From the NCBI GenBank assembly GCA_947471745.1, contig CANJKZ010000180.1, positions 605,565-669,564 of the forward strand: 64,000 bases of DNA. Direction: 5' to 3'. Positions within the stretch are counted from its first letter, which is position 1, and every line of letters starts with the position of its first letter. Positions 1 to 11,900 of the stretch are shown piece after piece. The notes below the pieces were generated by a model. It had not been told where the DNA came from. It worked only from the letters and a program-made list of their open reading frames with translations, and did not search any database. The position numbers and the translations under genes are program-made. Source of the stretch: Closterium sp. Naga37s-1. Taxonomy: Eukaryota > Streptophyta > Zygnematophyceae > Desmidiales > Closteriaceae.

Positions 1-798
1 ATGACAGCCTCAACAACTGTCAAGATCAAACCGACGAACCCACCACCATTCAACCCGAGTGACAAGTTTGTCACTGTTTCTGCATGGTTGTTTGGCGCGG
101 AGTTGTTCTTTAATGCTGCGATGATTAACGACGATGCCACCCGTATTAATTTTGCAGTTTCACTGTTACGAGGACCTGCGTTGGAATGGTGGTGACGCAC
201 GCTTCAAACCGAGGGGACTTCGGCAGGGACAACACGTGCGAACGACGGGACCTCGACACCTGTTACGCAACGAGCAGCTTCAATTTTCGGAACGGCCACG
301 ATACGCACATGGAAGGAGTGGGGCGCCGCCTTGCGAGCCAGGTTCGAGCACATCTCCGCCTCAGATTCTGCCCGCATGAAGCTGCGTGCCTGGAAGCAGC
401 TGACTTCGGTCCAAGACTACACCAGCGCGTTCTGCAACTTGGCTGACCAAGTGGACAATATGAGCGACGCGGAGCGGATGGATCGCTACGTGGCGGGCCT
501 GAAATACGAAATTCAATATGAGGTCCGACGAACGCGGCCATGCAGCTTTAACGACGCTGTCCGGGAAGCCGAGTCAACGGATGCACTGATGCAGTGGGCG
601 AGATCGAGCTCCCGGGAGGGCCCTCGATTTCGTGGATCGACGCAGCAGCCCACGATCAATGGCGTGGATGCGCCAAGCCGACCCATCGGGCCGTGCTTTG
701 CATGCAACCAGCTGGGCCACCTGAAAAGAGACTGCCCGAAGCTGAAGCAGGGGAAAAGGAACGACGGAGAAGGGTCGGGAAAAGATGCGAGTCAGTAG
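1..798 (+). pseudogene. Ty3/gypsy gag with internal stop
   Basis: One reading frame runs from the ATG at position 1 to the stop at 796-798, broken by a TGA at 193-195 just after a Leu-Glu-Trp-Trp stretch. The frame resumes at once with matching gag-like sequence, so this looks like a point nonsense mutation. The C-terminal part holds a CCHC zinc knuckle (CFACNQLGHLKRDC, about 697-735), which binds RNA in retroelement gag. Whether position 1 is the true start cannot be told, since the window begins there. Confidence 0.85.
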
Positions 799-3700
799 CA
801 GACGGGCGCCCTGCTGACGAGACCCTGTCGCCCGACAATCACCATCCACACCGAGTTGTGGTACCGATCCGAGCAATCGACCGCAATCGGACGAATAACG
901 TGGGTGAACACGTGGACCACCCTGTGCTGGCAGTAGGGAGGGTTAACGGCCATAAAATAAAAAAATTTGTTGACGGTGGGGCTAGTCACAGCCTCATCAA
1001 CCTGTCAACAGCCAAAAAAATTGGGGTAAAGCTGGACAGATGTCTGCCGGAGATTGACGCAAGGCTAGTGGATGGAACACCGCTGGGGATCCGAGATGAA
1101 GCGCGACAAGTTCGGATGAAATGTGGCGACAATTTCGGGTTCGGCATGAAGATGCTGGCGACAACATTGGACGGCTGCGATGTGCTGCTGGGGCGAGACT
1201 GGCTGCAACGATTCAATCCAACGATCGACTGGACAACGGGGGCATGCACTGTGCGAGGAAATACAGGGCAGACAACACTTCCGACATGGACGGACCCGGA
1301 GCTTGTGACGACACGTGTCAACGCCGTCACCATGCGGCGAGCGATCAACAAGGGGGCCAGAGGCTACGCCGTACACCTGTACGAGGCAGCAGCCACCGAA
1401 AAAGTCGCCGACATTGACAAGCTCTGCGAGGCAGTCCCTGCGGAACTGGCAGGCATCATCCGGAAGTATCCCGAGATTTTCGCGGATGACCTACCCGATG
1501 GCTTCCACCTCAGCGACCAGAAGATCACAAGATACAGCTGGAACCCGGCGCGCAACCTACTGTTCAAACGCAGTGGCGACTCAGCCAACCGGAGCTCGAC
1601 GAGTTGAGGAGCCAGCTGGATTACCTCCTCGCCAAGGGATTTATCCGGCCGAGCACGTCACCATTCGCAGCGCCAATACTGTTCACGCCGAAAAAGGACG
1701 GAGGCCTACGCATGTGCATTGATTACCGGGCGCTGAATCGGGTCACGATAAAGTCGCGTTACCCGATCCCGCGAGCGGACGACCTACTGGACCAACTTCG
1801 CGGGTCTCGCTATTTCTCGAAAATCGACCTGCGAGGAGGCTACCACCAAATTCGCGTGTTCGCCGACGACTGCCCGAAGACCGCTTTTCGCACACGCTAC
1901 GGTAGTTACGAGTACACCATGATGCCATTCGGATTGACAAACGCGCCCTCGACGTTCCAGCTGACCATGAACGGGGTGTTCCGGGACATGCTGGATAAAA
2001 AAGTAATCGTCTACCTCGACGACATCCTGGTGTACAGCAAGACGCAAGAACAACATTTTGAGGATCTGGAGGAGGTGTCCCGGCGCTTATAGCAAAATCG
2101 GCTCATTACGAAGGGCTCTAAGTGCGAGTTCCTAAAGTCGGAGCTAGAGTTCCTGGGGCACGTGGTTTCGGGAGAAGGCATTAAAATTGACCCTCGCAAG
2201 GTGGACGCAATCGCTAAGTGGGAACCACCGACCAACATCACCGAGCTGCAGAGTTTCCTGGGATTCGTGAATTACGTCCGCCGCTTTGTACCCAATATGG
2301 CGGGGGTGACCACACCCCTAACCGACCTCCTGCACAACACAACCATTTTTCAGTGGGGGGAGAGAGAACAGTTGGCTTTCGACGACCTCAAAAACATTTT
2401 GAGTTCACCCCCTGACCTCCGCCTCGCCGACCCATCTCGACCGTTCGAAGTCATCACGGACGCCAGCGATTTCGCCATCGGTGCCGTCCTTCTACAGGAT
2501 TTCGGCAAAGGGCTGCAACCCATTGCGTACGAGTCACGCAAAATGCAGCCACCCGAGCGCAACTACCCGGTCCACGACAAGGAGATGCTGGCCATCGTCC
2601 ACGCGTTTCGAACCTGGCGCTGCTACTTAACGGGATCCGACGTGACGATACGAACCGACCACAAATCACTACAGTACATGCGAAGCCAACCGACGCTCAA
2701 CCCGCGACAAATCAGGTGGCTGGACTACCTAGAGTCCAACTTCAACTACACCATCACGTACAAGAAAGGCGCCAACAACATCGCCGACGCCCTGACCCGC
2801 CCATCAATGCAAACAGCAGCAGTACTCATCGCCCATTCCAACCCGCTATTATCGGGACTATTCACCCACGGCTACACAACCGACCGCTTCTTTAAGCGAA
2901 GCCTACACCACCAGGCCACGACGCAGCATGGGATTTAATACCTAAAAACCGGTACGAACAGGGTTTGGGTCCCGTCATACCGACCCTTAAGAGAGTTGCT
3001 GACGCAGGAGGTCCATGACTCTAACCTCTCCGGGCATTTCGGCATCGACAAAACACTGAAGCTGCTGCATCGGAATTATTACTGGCCCGACATGCTGTCG
3101 GACGTGCAGCGCTACGTGACAACCTGCCCGACCTGCCAAGCCATGAAGTCATCCCGACAACGACCAGCTGGACTGTTGCAACCCCTCGAGCCACCCGGAC
3201 GACCGTGGCAACAAGTGACGATGGATTTCGTCATGGGACTGCCAGCTGGCGCAAGCGGCAACGACTCGGTTTTGGTCGTCGTCAACCGACTAACGAAAAT
3301 GGCACATTTCGCACCATGCCGCACAACGATCACAGCCGAAGAAACTGCGAAGCTCTTCATCTCCACCGTCGTACGCCTACACGGGTTACCTTCGGCGATC
3401 ATCAGCGATCGAGACCCGAAATTCACGTCGAAGTTCTGGCAGGAGACGTGGGCACAGTACGGCACGCGCCTGCAGTTTTCGTCGTCTTACCACCCGCAAA
3501 CTGACGGTCAGACAGAGAGAACCAATCAGACCATGGAGCAGCTGATACGGACCAACTGCCCCGACATGGCCAAATGGGAAGACACACTTTCCATGCTGGA
3601 GTTCGCGTTTAACAACGCACCCTCCGCCACGACCAACCAATCGCCATTCTTCCTAAATTACGGGATGGACCCCGTGGTACCCTCATCAACGACCCCTGAC

Positions 3701-4282
3701 AACCCGGTCCCTCGGTCCCAACAATTCGTCACGGAACTACAGGCAGCCCGTGACAAAGCAGCAGAATTTATCCGAAAAGCAAATACGGTCGCTAGCCGTA
3801 ACGCTGATAAGCATCAAAGGGATTTACCCTTCCTCGACGGGCAGATAGTCCTTCTGGACACGAAGAACCTTCGACTGCCCCAACCAGCAAAACTTCGTCC
3901 CCGTTACGTGGGCCCGTTTCGCATTCTCAAAATGTTGACACCTGTCACGGCGAAACTATTACTGCCGGATGATTGGAAAATTCATGACGCATTCCACGTC
4001 AGCCTGCTGCGACATTTCGCACCACGGTCATCCCATATCGCCCGACCCAGTATCGCTCCAAGTGTCCGCCCAGTGGCAGACCCGACACTCGAGCCATGGA
4101 AGATCCTCAACCACCGAGTCCATCTGACGGCCACGGGACGCCACGTCGTCTTCCTGCTTCGCTGGAAGGATCGCACGAGCGACGATGACACGTATGTTGC
4201 CGCGGACTCGCTACAAGGACACCCGATTCTGCAGGATTATTTGACTCGCCGGCGTGTCCCGGATATTCACCACCTTTCTTAA
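799..4282 (+). pseudogene. Ty3/gypsy pol (protease, RT, RNase H, integrase, chromodomain-like tail), broken
   Basis: The protease is in the frame offset by -1 from gag and has the active-site motif VDGGASHSLI near 966-996. The frame is lost near 1525, where a single-base deletion best explains a switch to the frame used from about 1530 to 4282. RT carries [13 protein letters not shown] and YLDDILVYS (about 2011-2037). TAG at 2090-2092 interrupts the frame just before NRLITKGSKCEF. RNase H (ITDASDFAIGAVL; RTDHKSLQYM) follows. TAA at 2936-2938 separates it from integrase, which has an HHCC-like finger (to TCPTCQAMK), the motifs MDFVMGLP, ISDRDPKF and YHPQTDGQTERTNQ, and a chromodomain-like tail (VFLLRWKD..., about 4147-4260). 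Confidence 0.9.
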
Positions 4283-4291
4283 AAGGGGGGG
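4281..4291 (+). promoter_or_regulatory. polypurine tract of the gypsy element
   Basis: AAAAGGGGGGG lies between the integrase stop codon (ends 4282) and an LTR start TGTAAG at 4295. A purine run here primes plus-strand DNA synthesis in LTR retroelements. Confidence 0.8.
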
Positions 4292-4294
4292 TAG

Positions 4295-4700
4295 TGTAAG
4301 GATTTTTCCCAATTCCTTACTGAGTCACACTGTACGCGTACAGCCCCAACTTTCGGAGTTCCAGGCTCGGTCCGCTGACCTCGCCTGCCGAACCATCAAC
4401 GCGTCGCCTTCGGGTCTTCCCAACCCCGAACCTGCTCCTGACCTTTCACGGTCCCGCAACCTCGGCCTAGCTAGTTCTCGCTATATAAGTGCTAGGCTTC
4501 ATTATTCAGTCAGTAGTTGTTATCACTTCCGCGTTATTGAATCCTGCGCACTCTTCTTCATTACAACTCATAACAGCTATTATGGGGAACGTGCGTTTCG
4601 TTTTTCGCTTTCGTCTCGTTTTCTGGAGCTGACGCAAACTGCACATGAAATGTAGTGCATCAGCTGAGTCAGCTGATTTTCACGTGCTCAGCTCAGACAT
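4295..4700 (+). repeat. 3' LTR of the gypsy element (right end uncertain)
   Basis: It starts TGTAAGG directly after the polypurine tract. A TATA box, TATATAA, sits at 4483-4489 in the expected U3 position. The partner LTR is outside the window, so the end is an estimate. Confidence 0.65.
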
Positions 4701-6102
4701 GTGAAACCACCTCGATAACCCAGTTAAGAATTGAGATAAGGACAAAAGAGTATGATTGCACACTAGAATAAGACAAAAGTGAACAGTGGAACTGTAGCAT
4801 ATGAGGATGAGCTTGATAGAAGAGAAGATGATACTTCGAACTTGTGACTATAAAGAGAAACTTGTGTAAGATGGAATGCTTGATGAGATAAGAACTTAAG
4901 AGAGAAGGAGAGTGTGAGCTTGTTGAGACAATAAGAGATGTGATAAACACTTACTTGAGTGAATCTTACTAGGGATAGTTGAAGAAGTAACTTGAGAGAA
5001 GAACTTGAACTTGAGGGCTTTACTTAGGAGTAACTTCAAGCCTTGGGTAGGATGATGGTCCTTCCTTTAGCTTGTAGCTTGGAGCTTTCCTTATACTCAA
5101 GTAGAGTATGAGGTAAGCGACTCTTCACTTGATAGCTACTTTGTAGGCTAGGTAGGAGATAACTTTGTGAACATAAACTTATATTGAAAGAGGTATAGTA
5201 CATGCCTTATAGATCCATGAGGGATACATAGGCATGCATAGAGAGAGTAACCATCAATGATAGCCTTGGAAGAGAGTTGCATGAGAGTATCAACTTTGGA
5301 GGCATTGAACTTGGTTGCTAAGAGGGAGCCTTTGTAGTAGAAGAGAAGCTTGAAGGAGACTTGGAGAGGTGCTTGAAGAAGAAGCTTGAGAATCCTTGTT
5401 GTCTTGAAGAAGTTTCTTGAGAAGTTGTAGAGCTTCTTGATGGAGATGAATAGTGTTGGAGCATGTGGTGGTGGTTGAGCACTTGATGTGTTGGAGTTTG
5501 TAACCTTGTAGTGTTGGATGAGAACTTGGGTGACTTAGAAAGGAATGAGTGGAGGAGATAGGATAGCTTTGGTGACTTGGAAGAGGAGGTGAGGGAGTGA
5601 TCATGAGGTCCTTAGGGATGAGGTGGCAACTTTGTCGACTTGGGAAAGGAAGGAAGGAAGGAATAAATGAGAGGCATGTGGAGGTTGATGAATAGGAAGT
5701 GGAAGTATGTGCTTGAAGGCACATGGGAGGAGGATAATTGGAGGAAGTAGATGACTTGGGTAAACTTTGATGAGTAGGAAAGGAAAGCACATGGAGAATC
5801 ATGAGGAGTCATGTGCCTTATGGTGGGACTTGAAGATGAGTATGGGAAGTTGGTTTGAATATTGGTTGAGTTGGACTAGGAAAGGCTATGGTGGTTGGGA
5901 GTAGTTAAAGAGGTGGTTGATAGGCTTGAGTTGGTGAGGATGAGTTGGAAAAGGAAGTTTGTAACTTGAGTGGTTGGAATAGGCTTTGGAGGAGTTGAGA
6001 GGTTTGGTTGGGTTCTTAGGTAAATGTGTCGAGGGTGTTTTGAGGGGAAGGAACTGGAGTGGCACAGTAGCGTGGCACGTGAAGAGCGTGCCATTCACAA
6101 CA
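4701..6102. other. no gene seen; probably includes the 3' LTR of the minus-strand copia element
   Basis: The sequence is rich in GAGG, CTTGG and TTGAAG words with no credible coding frame; the reading frames on the minus strand are low-complexity Ser/Pro/His strings. Read on the minus strand, the copia stop codon is followed by a GAGGGGGAG polypurine tract and then TGTTGTGAATGG, a canonical plant copia tract-to-LTR junction at about 6102. The LTR would run from there towards 4700, but its end cannot be fixed without its partner. Confidence 0.5.
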
Positions 6103-6111
6103 CTCCCCCTC
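6101..6111 (-). promoter_or_regulatory. polypurine tract of copia-1
   Basis: On the minus strand GAGGGGGAG follows the end of the RNase H frame and precedes a TGTT LTR start. This arrangement is standard at the 3' end of plant copia elements. Confidence 0.65.
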
Positions 6112-8317
6112 ACTGCAAGCTCGTACCCTCAAATCCGACTGCTGGGACTAACCCGGCTTGAACTCGGTTGTTGATGAAGATGTCGCGTGCAACGACCTTG
6201 GTGAGGAAATCCGCCGCTTGCTCACTCGTGCGGCAAAACAGGGGCTCAACCATTTTCTGCTCCACAAGCTCTCGAACGTAGTGATACTGCGTCGCGATGT
6301 GCTTGGTCCTCCCATGGAAGACTGGGTTCTTGGTGAGAGCGATCGTCGACGTGTTGTCGATGAAGATGGGAGTAGGGCTCTCTTGTGGGAGGTCAAGCTC
6401 CTTCAAAAGACCTCTTATCCACACTGCTTCTCGAGCTCCTTGGGTCGCAGCCATGTACTCTGCCTCCGTGGTTGATAGAGCCACACAACTCTGCTTCTTT
6501 GACTGCCAAGAGATGGCTGCCCCTCCAAGCATGAAGATGTATCCTCCAGTGGACCTGCGAGTAGGGATATCCCCAGCCCAATTTGCATCCGTGAAGCCAT
6601 ACAGCATGCTTGCACCCTCAAACCCTTGAAAGAGGAGACCAAAGGAAGAGGATGATTTGAGGTAGCGCAGGGCACGAAGTGCCCCACGCTGATGCATGCG
6701 AGTGGGTGATGTCATGCATTGAGAGAGCATGGCAACAGTATGGGCGAGATCGGGACGGGTGCAAATGGAGGCGTACATAAGGCTGCCCACTTGGCTCTGG
6801 TAGAGTGAGAACTCAAGGGGTGTGATGTTGGATGTGGACTGTGGTGCATAGGTGTCATGACCGATGTCCTCAGGAGGCTCAAGGCTCTCGACCTCACCCT
6901 CAAGCTCTGTGACCTCTGACTCAACGGTGGAAGGGTCAGTGCTTTGCTCGTGCGAGCTTAGCATGAAGTCTGAGGGGAGTGGGGTCTCAACTGGGTTGCA
7001 GTCAAGGAGACCAAACCTTGAGAGGACCTTCTCAGTGTACCTCTGCTGTGAGATGAAAAGTGACTTGGTGGTGCGGTCCCTCACGATGTTCATACCAAGG
7101 TAGTGTGAGGGCTCACCCATGTCTGTCATGATGAAGTCTTGGGTGAGCATACCTTTGATGCGTGTGAGGAGACTCAAGGATGCTGACACAAGGAGGATGT
7201 CGTCCACATAGACTAGGAGCCACAAGGACTCCCCCTCACTTGTGCGTAGGATGTACAGTGCTGCATCGAACTGTGACTTGGTGAAACCTTGGGTGAGGAG
7301 TGATACCTCAAGGGTGTGAAACCAGACTCGTGGTGCTTGCTTTAGTCCATAGAGGGACTTCAGCAGCCTGCAGACGTTGGCGGTACCATCGGAGTAACCT
7401 TCAGGCTGTACCATGTAGATCTCTTCGTCAAGCTTACCATAGAGAAAGGCGTTCTTCACGTCCATTTGGTGGATGTGGAGATCCTTCACTGTGGCCATTA
7501 CCAGGAGGCACCTGACTGTGGTGTACTTGGCTACAGCAGAGAAGGTCTCTGTGTAGTCCGTGCCTGGCATCTGTGAGAAACCTATGGCTACCAGGCGTGC
7601 CTTGAATCGGTCCAGTGTACCATCTCCCTTTACTTTCACTCGGTATGTCCACTTAACCTTCAGTGCTCTCTTACCAGGAGGGAGTGGTGCCAAGTCCCAT
7701 GTACCTTGCGCAAGGAGGCTGTTAATCTCATCTCTCTCTGCCTTTACCCACTCTGCTCTCTCAGCGCTTGCCAGTGCCTGCTTGCGAGTGGATGGCTCAG
7801 GTGGGAGGCAACTGATGGCGTGACACATGGCGACTACCTTGCAGTCCATGCAGTGAGGATCGGTGCACTTGGCTGTGACTGGGAAGCATGCACCGACTGC
7901 GAGGTTCAGGCGCTGCACTGTCTTGCGTGCTCGCTTGGGACGCTGTGAATGCTCGGTGATACCTTGGTGACTTGTGTTACCATCAGGTATGGGTGGAGGT
8001 GCTGAAGGCGTGGTTGTCTCGGGAACATCATTTGGTGGTTGAACGGGTTGAAGCGACTCGTCTGCTGCGACAGGGATGATGGTTGAAGTGTTGACTGGAG
8101 GTGAAGAAGTAGACGTTACGGTCGAGGACAGCTTCTCTGCGGCTGGCTGCTGCTCAGGTGTTGACTCTCGCGTTGAGGGCTGCTCCATCGAGGGTTGGAG
8201 TGAAGGCGGCTCATCGGTGAAGAGTGGTGGTGATGTGTGGTTCGGCTCAGGTTGACTCTGCTGCTGCTCATGAGGAGGTATGTTGCTCTCAGGTACAGGT
8301 GGAGATGCTGTGGCGCC
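6110..8317 (-). pseudogene. copia-1: truncated Ty1/copia pol (hinge, RT, RNase H)
   Basis: Read on minus, the frame is open from 8317 to the stop at 6110. The first ATG is at 8188, but homologous-looking Pro/Ser/Gln-rich hinge sequence continues upstream to about 8311, where the frame enters a GGCGCC tandem repeat and meets a stop. RT has the copia signatures WTYRVKVKGDGTLDRFKARL, MDVKNAFLYGKL and YVDDILLV; RNase H has TDANWAGD, ALSTTEAEYMA and GRTKHIATQYHYVRE. Gag, protease and integrase are missing and I do not find them beyond the repeat arrays. It belongs to a different copia lineage from the elements after 40 kb. Confidence 0.9.
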
Positions 8318-8872
8318 TTAAACGCTGGCGCCTTAAACGCTTGGCACCTTAAACGCTGGCGCCTAGGCGCCTTGAACGCTGGCGCCTTGGCGCCATGAGC
8401 GCTGGCGCCTTGGCGCCATGAGCGCTGGCGCCTTGGCGCCTTCATCACTGGCGCCTTGGCGCCTTAATCGCTGGCGCCTTGGCGCCATGAGCGCTGGCGC
8501 CTTGGCGTCGCTGGCGCGTTGGCGCCTTAAACGCTGGCGCCTTGGCGCCTTCAACACTGGCGCCTTGGCGCCATGAGCGCTAGCGCCTTGCACCTTAAAC
8601 GCTGGCGCCTTGGCGCCTTAAACGCTGGCGCCTTGGCGCCTAAACGTTGGCGCCTTGGCGCCTTAATCGCTAGCGCCTTGGCGCCATGAGCCCTGGCGCC
8701 TTGGCGCCATGAACGCTGGCGCCTTGGCGCCTTAAATGCTTGCGCCTTGGCGCCATGAACGCTGGCGCCTTGGCACCATGAACGCTGGCGCCTTGGCGCC
8801 ATGAACGCTGGCGCCTTGGCGCCATGAGCGCTGGCGCCTTGGCGCCATGAGCGCTGGCGCCTAACTCGCTTG
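8311..8872. repeat. 23-bp GGCGCC minisatellite
   Basis: About 24 tandem units of a 23-bp period, of the form GGCGCCTTGGCGCC followed by a variable 7-9 bp linker (ATGAGCG, TTAAACG, TTAATCG, TGAACG types). Each unit has two GGCGCC palindromes. Because 23 is not a multiple of three, the translation cycles through all frames (APRRQR.../GASAHGAK...), which argues against coding. The left edge falls inside the copia-1 reading frame. Confidence 0.9.
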
Positions 8873-8966
8873 CGCTAACGCTTGCACAGCCCGCTGGCGG
8901 CTTGTGCGCTGCTGCCTTGTTGTGGCAGCGCGCTTGCAAATTATTGCGCTTGCGCACGCACACGCA
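8873..8966. other. GC-rich linker between the two minisatellites
   Basis: A stretch of roughly 95 bp rich in GCTTGCGC and GCTGGCGG words joins the 23-bp and 21-bp arrays. It resembles neither unit closely. No gene. Confidence 0.6.
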
Positions 8967-11900
8967 TTGCTGCAGTGAGCTCGCGCCTTGCTGCAGTGAG
9001 CTCACGCGTTGCTGCAGTGAGCTCACGCGTTGCTGCAGTGAGCTCACGCCTTGCTGCAGTGAGCTCACGCGTTGCTGCAGTGAGCTCACGCCTTGCTGCA
9101 GTGAGCTCACGCCTTGCTGCAGTGAGCTCACGCCTTGCTGCAGTGAGCTCACGCGTTGCTGCAGTGACCTCATGCGTTGCTGCAGTGAGCTCACGCCTTG
9201 CTGCAGTGAGCTCACGCATTGCTGCAGTGAGCTCACGCGTTGCTGCAGTGAGCTCACGCGTTGCTGCAGTGAGCTCAAGCCTTGCTGCAGTGAGCTCACG
9301 CGTTGCTGCAGTGAGCTCACGCGTTGCTGCAGTGAGCTCACGCGTTGCTGCAGTGAGCTCACGCCTTGCTGCAGTGAGCTCACGCCTTGCTGCAGTGAGC
9401 TCACGCGTTGCTGCAGTGAGCTCACGCCTTGCTGCAGTGAGCTCACGCCTTGCTGCAGTGAGCTCACGCCTTGCTGCAGTGAGCTCACGCCTTGCTGCAG
9501 TGAGCTCACGCCTTGCTGCAGTGAGCTCACGCGTTGCTGCAGTGAGCTCACGCGTTGCTGCAGTGAGCTCACGCCTTGCTGCAGTGAGCTCACGCGTTGC
9601 TGCAGTGAGCTCACGCCTTGCTGCAGTGAGCTCACGCCTTGCTGCAGTGAGCTCACGCCTTGCTTCCGTGTGCTCACGCGTTGCTGCAGTGAGCTCACGC
9701 CTTGCTGCAGTGAGCTCACGCCTTGCTGCAGTGAGCTCACGCCTTGCTGCAGTGAGCTCACGCGTTGCTGTAGTGAGCTCACGCGTTGCTGCAGTGAGCT
9801 CACGCCTTGCTGCAGAGAGCTCACGCCTTGCTGCAGTGAGCTCACGCCTTGCTTCCGTGTGCTCACGCGTTGCTGCAGTGAGCTCACGCGTTGCTGCAGT
9901 GAGCTCACGCCTTGCTGCAGTGAGCTCACGCCTTGCTGCAGTGAGCTCACGCGTTGCTGCAGTGAGCTCACGCGTTGCTGCAGTGAGCTCACGCGTTGCT
10001 GCAGTGAGCTCACGCATTGCTGCAGTGAGCTCACGCGTTGCTGCAGTGAGCTCACGCCTTGCTGCAGTGAGCTCACGCGTTGCTGCAGTGAGCTCACGCG
10101 TTGCTGCAGTGAGCTCACGCCTTGCCGCAGTGAGCTCACGCCTTGCTGCAGTGAGCTCACGCGTTGCTGCAGTGAGCTCACGCCTTGCTGCAGTGAGCTC
10201 ACGCGTTGCTGCAGTGAGCTCACGCATTGCTGCAGTGAGCTCACGCCTTGCTGCAGTGAGCTCACGCGTTGCTGCAGTGAGCTCACGCGTTGCTGCAGTG
10301 AGCTCACGCCTTGCTGCAGTGAGCTCACGCGTTGCTGCAGTGAGCTCACGCCTTGCTGCAGTGAGCTCACGCGTTGCTGCAGTGAGCTCACGCGTTGCTG
10401 CAGTGAGCTCACGCCTTGCTGCAGTGAGCTCACGCTTTGCTGCAGTGAGCTCACGCGTTGCTGCAGTGAGCTCACGCCTTGCTGCAGTGAGCTCACGCCT
10501 TGCTGCAGTGAGCTCACGCGTTGCTGCAGTGAGCTCACGCCTTGCTGCAGTGAGCTCACGCCTTGCTGCAGTGAGCTCACGCCTTGCTGCAGTGAGCTCA
10601 CGCCTTGCTGCAGTGAGCTCACGCCTTGCTGCAGTGAGCTCACGCCTTGCTGCAGTGAGCTCACGCCTTGCTGCAGTGAGCTCACGCGTTGCTGCAGTGA
10701 GCTCACGCGTTGCTGCAGTGAGCTCACGCCTTGCTGCAGTGAGCTCACGCATTGCTGCAGTGAGCTCACGCGTTGCTGCAGTGAGCTCACGCGTTGCTGC
10801 AGTGAGCTCAAGCCTTGCTGCAGTGAGCTCACGCGTTGCTGCAGTGAGCTCACGCGTTGCTGCAGTGAGCTCACGCGTTGCTGCAGTGAGCTCACGCCTT
10901 GCTGCAGTGAGCTCACGCCTTGCTGCAGTGAGCTCACGCGTTGCTGCAGTGAGCTCACGCCTTGCTGCAGTGAGCTCACGCCTTGCTGCAGTGAGCTCAC
11001 GCCTTGCTGCAGTGAGCTCACGCCTTGCTTCCGTGTGCTCACGCGTTGCTGCAGTGAGCTCACGCCTTGCTGCAGTGAGCTCACGCCTTGCTGCAGTGAG
11101 CTCACGCCTTGCTGCAGTGAGCTCACGCCTTGCTGCAGTGAGCTCACGCCTTGCTTCCGTGTGCTCACGCGTTGCTGCAGTGAGCTCACGCCTTGCTGCA
11201 GTGAGCTCACGCCTTGCTGCAGTGAGCTCACGCCTTGCTGCAGTGAGCTCACGCGTTGCTGTAGTGAGCTCACGCCTTGCTGCAGTGAGCTCACGCCTTG
11301 CTGCAGTGAGCTCACGCCTTGCTGCAGTGAGCTCACGCGTTGCTGCAGTGAGCTCACGCGTTGCTGCAGTGAGCTCACGCGTTGCTGCAGTGAGCTCACG
11401 CCTTGCTGCAGTGAGCTCACGCCTTGCTGCAGTGAGCTCACGCCTTGCTGCAGTGAGCTCACGCGTTGCTGCAGTGAGCTCACGCGTTGCTGCAGTGAGC
11501 TCACGCCTTGCTGCAGTGAGCTCACGCATTGCTGCAGTGAGCTCACGCGTTGCTGCAGTGAGCTCACGCGTTGCTGCAGTGAGCTCAAGCCTTGCTGCAG
11601 TGAGCTCACGCGTTGCTGCAGTGAGCTCACGCGTTGCTGCAGTGAGCTCACGCGTTGCTGCAGTGAGCTCACGCCTTGCTGCAGTGAGCTCACGCCTTGC
11701 TGCAGTGAGCTCACGCGTTGCTGCAGTGAGCTCACGCCTTGCTGCAGTGAGCTCACGCCTTGCTGCAGTGAGCTCACGCCTTGCTGCAGTGAGCTCACGC
11801 CTTGCTTCCGTGTGCTCACGCGTTGCTGCAGTGAGCTCACGCCTTGCTGCAGTGAGCTCACGCCTTGCTGCAGTGAGCTCACGCCTTGCTGCAGTGAGCT

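Larger units (their letters stand above)
1..4700 (+). mobile_element. Ty3/gypsy chromovirus-type LTR retrotransposon, degenerate, 5' end outside window
   Basis: Gag, protease, reverse transcriptase, RNase H and integrase follow in that order, which is the Ty3/gypsy order. A polypurine tract and an LTR start follow the last stop. The 5' LTR and primer-binding site lie before position 1. The right end is not fixed, because without the other LTR the terminal CA cannot be chosen; somewhere between about 4645 and 4700 is likely. A chromodomain-like tail on integrase suggests a chromovirus. Four coding lesions (TGA at 193, a frameshift near 1525, TAG at 2090, TAA at 2936) mean this copy is probably non-autonomous. 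Confidence 0.93.

Noticed and set aside
4693..6113. Minus-strand Ser/Pro/His-rich frames of 63-170 residues.
   Set aside because: Low complexity in the presumed copia-1 LTR region; no motif.
8116..8802. Ala/Arg/Gln-rich minus-strand frames over the 23-bp repeat.
   Set aside because: A 23-bp period cycles through frames, so the same DNA gives the same peptides in every frame; there is no start context or domain.
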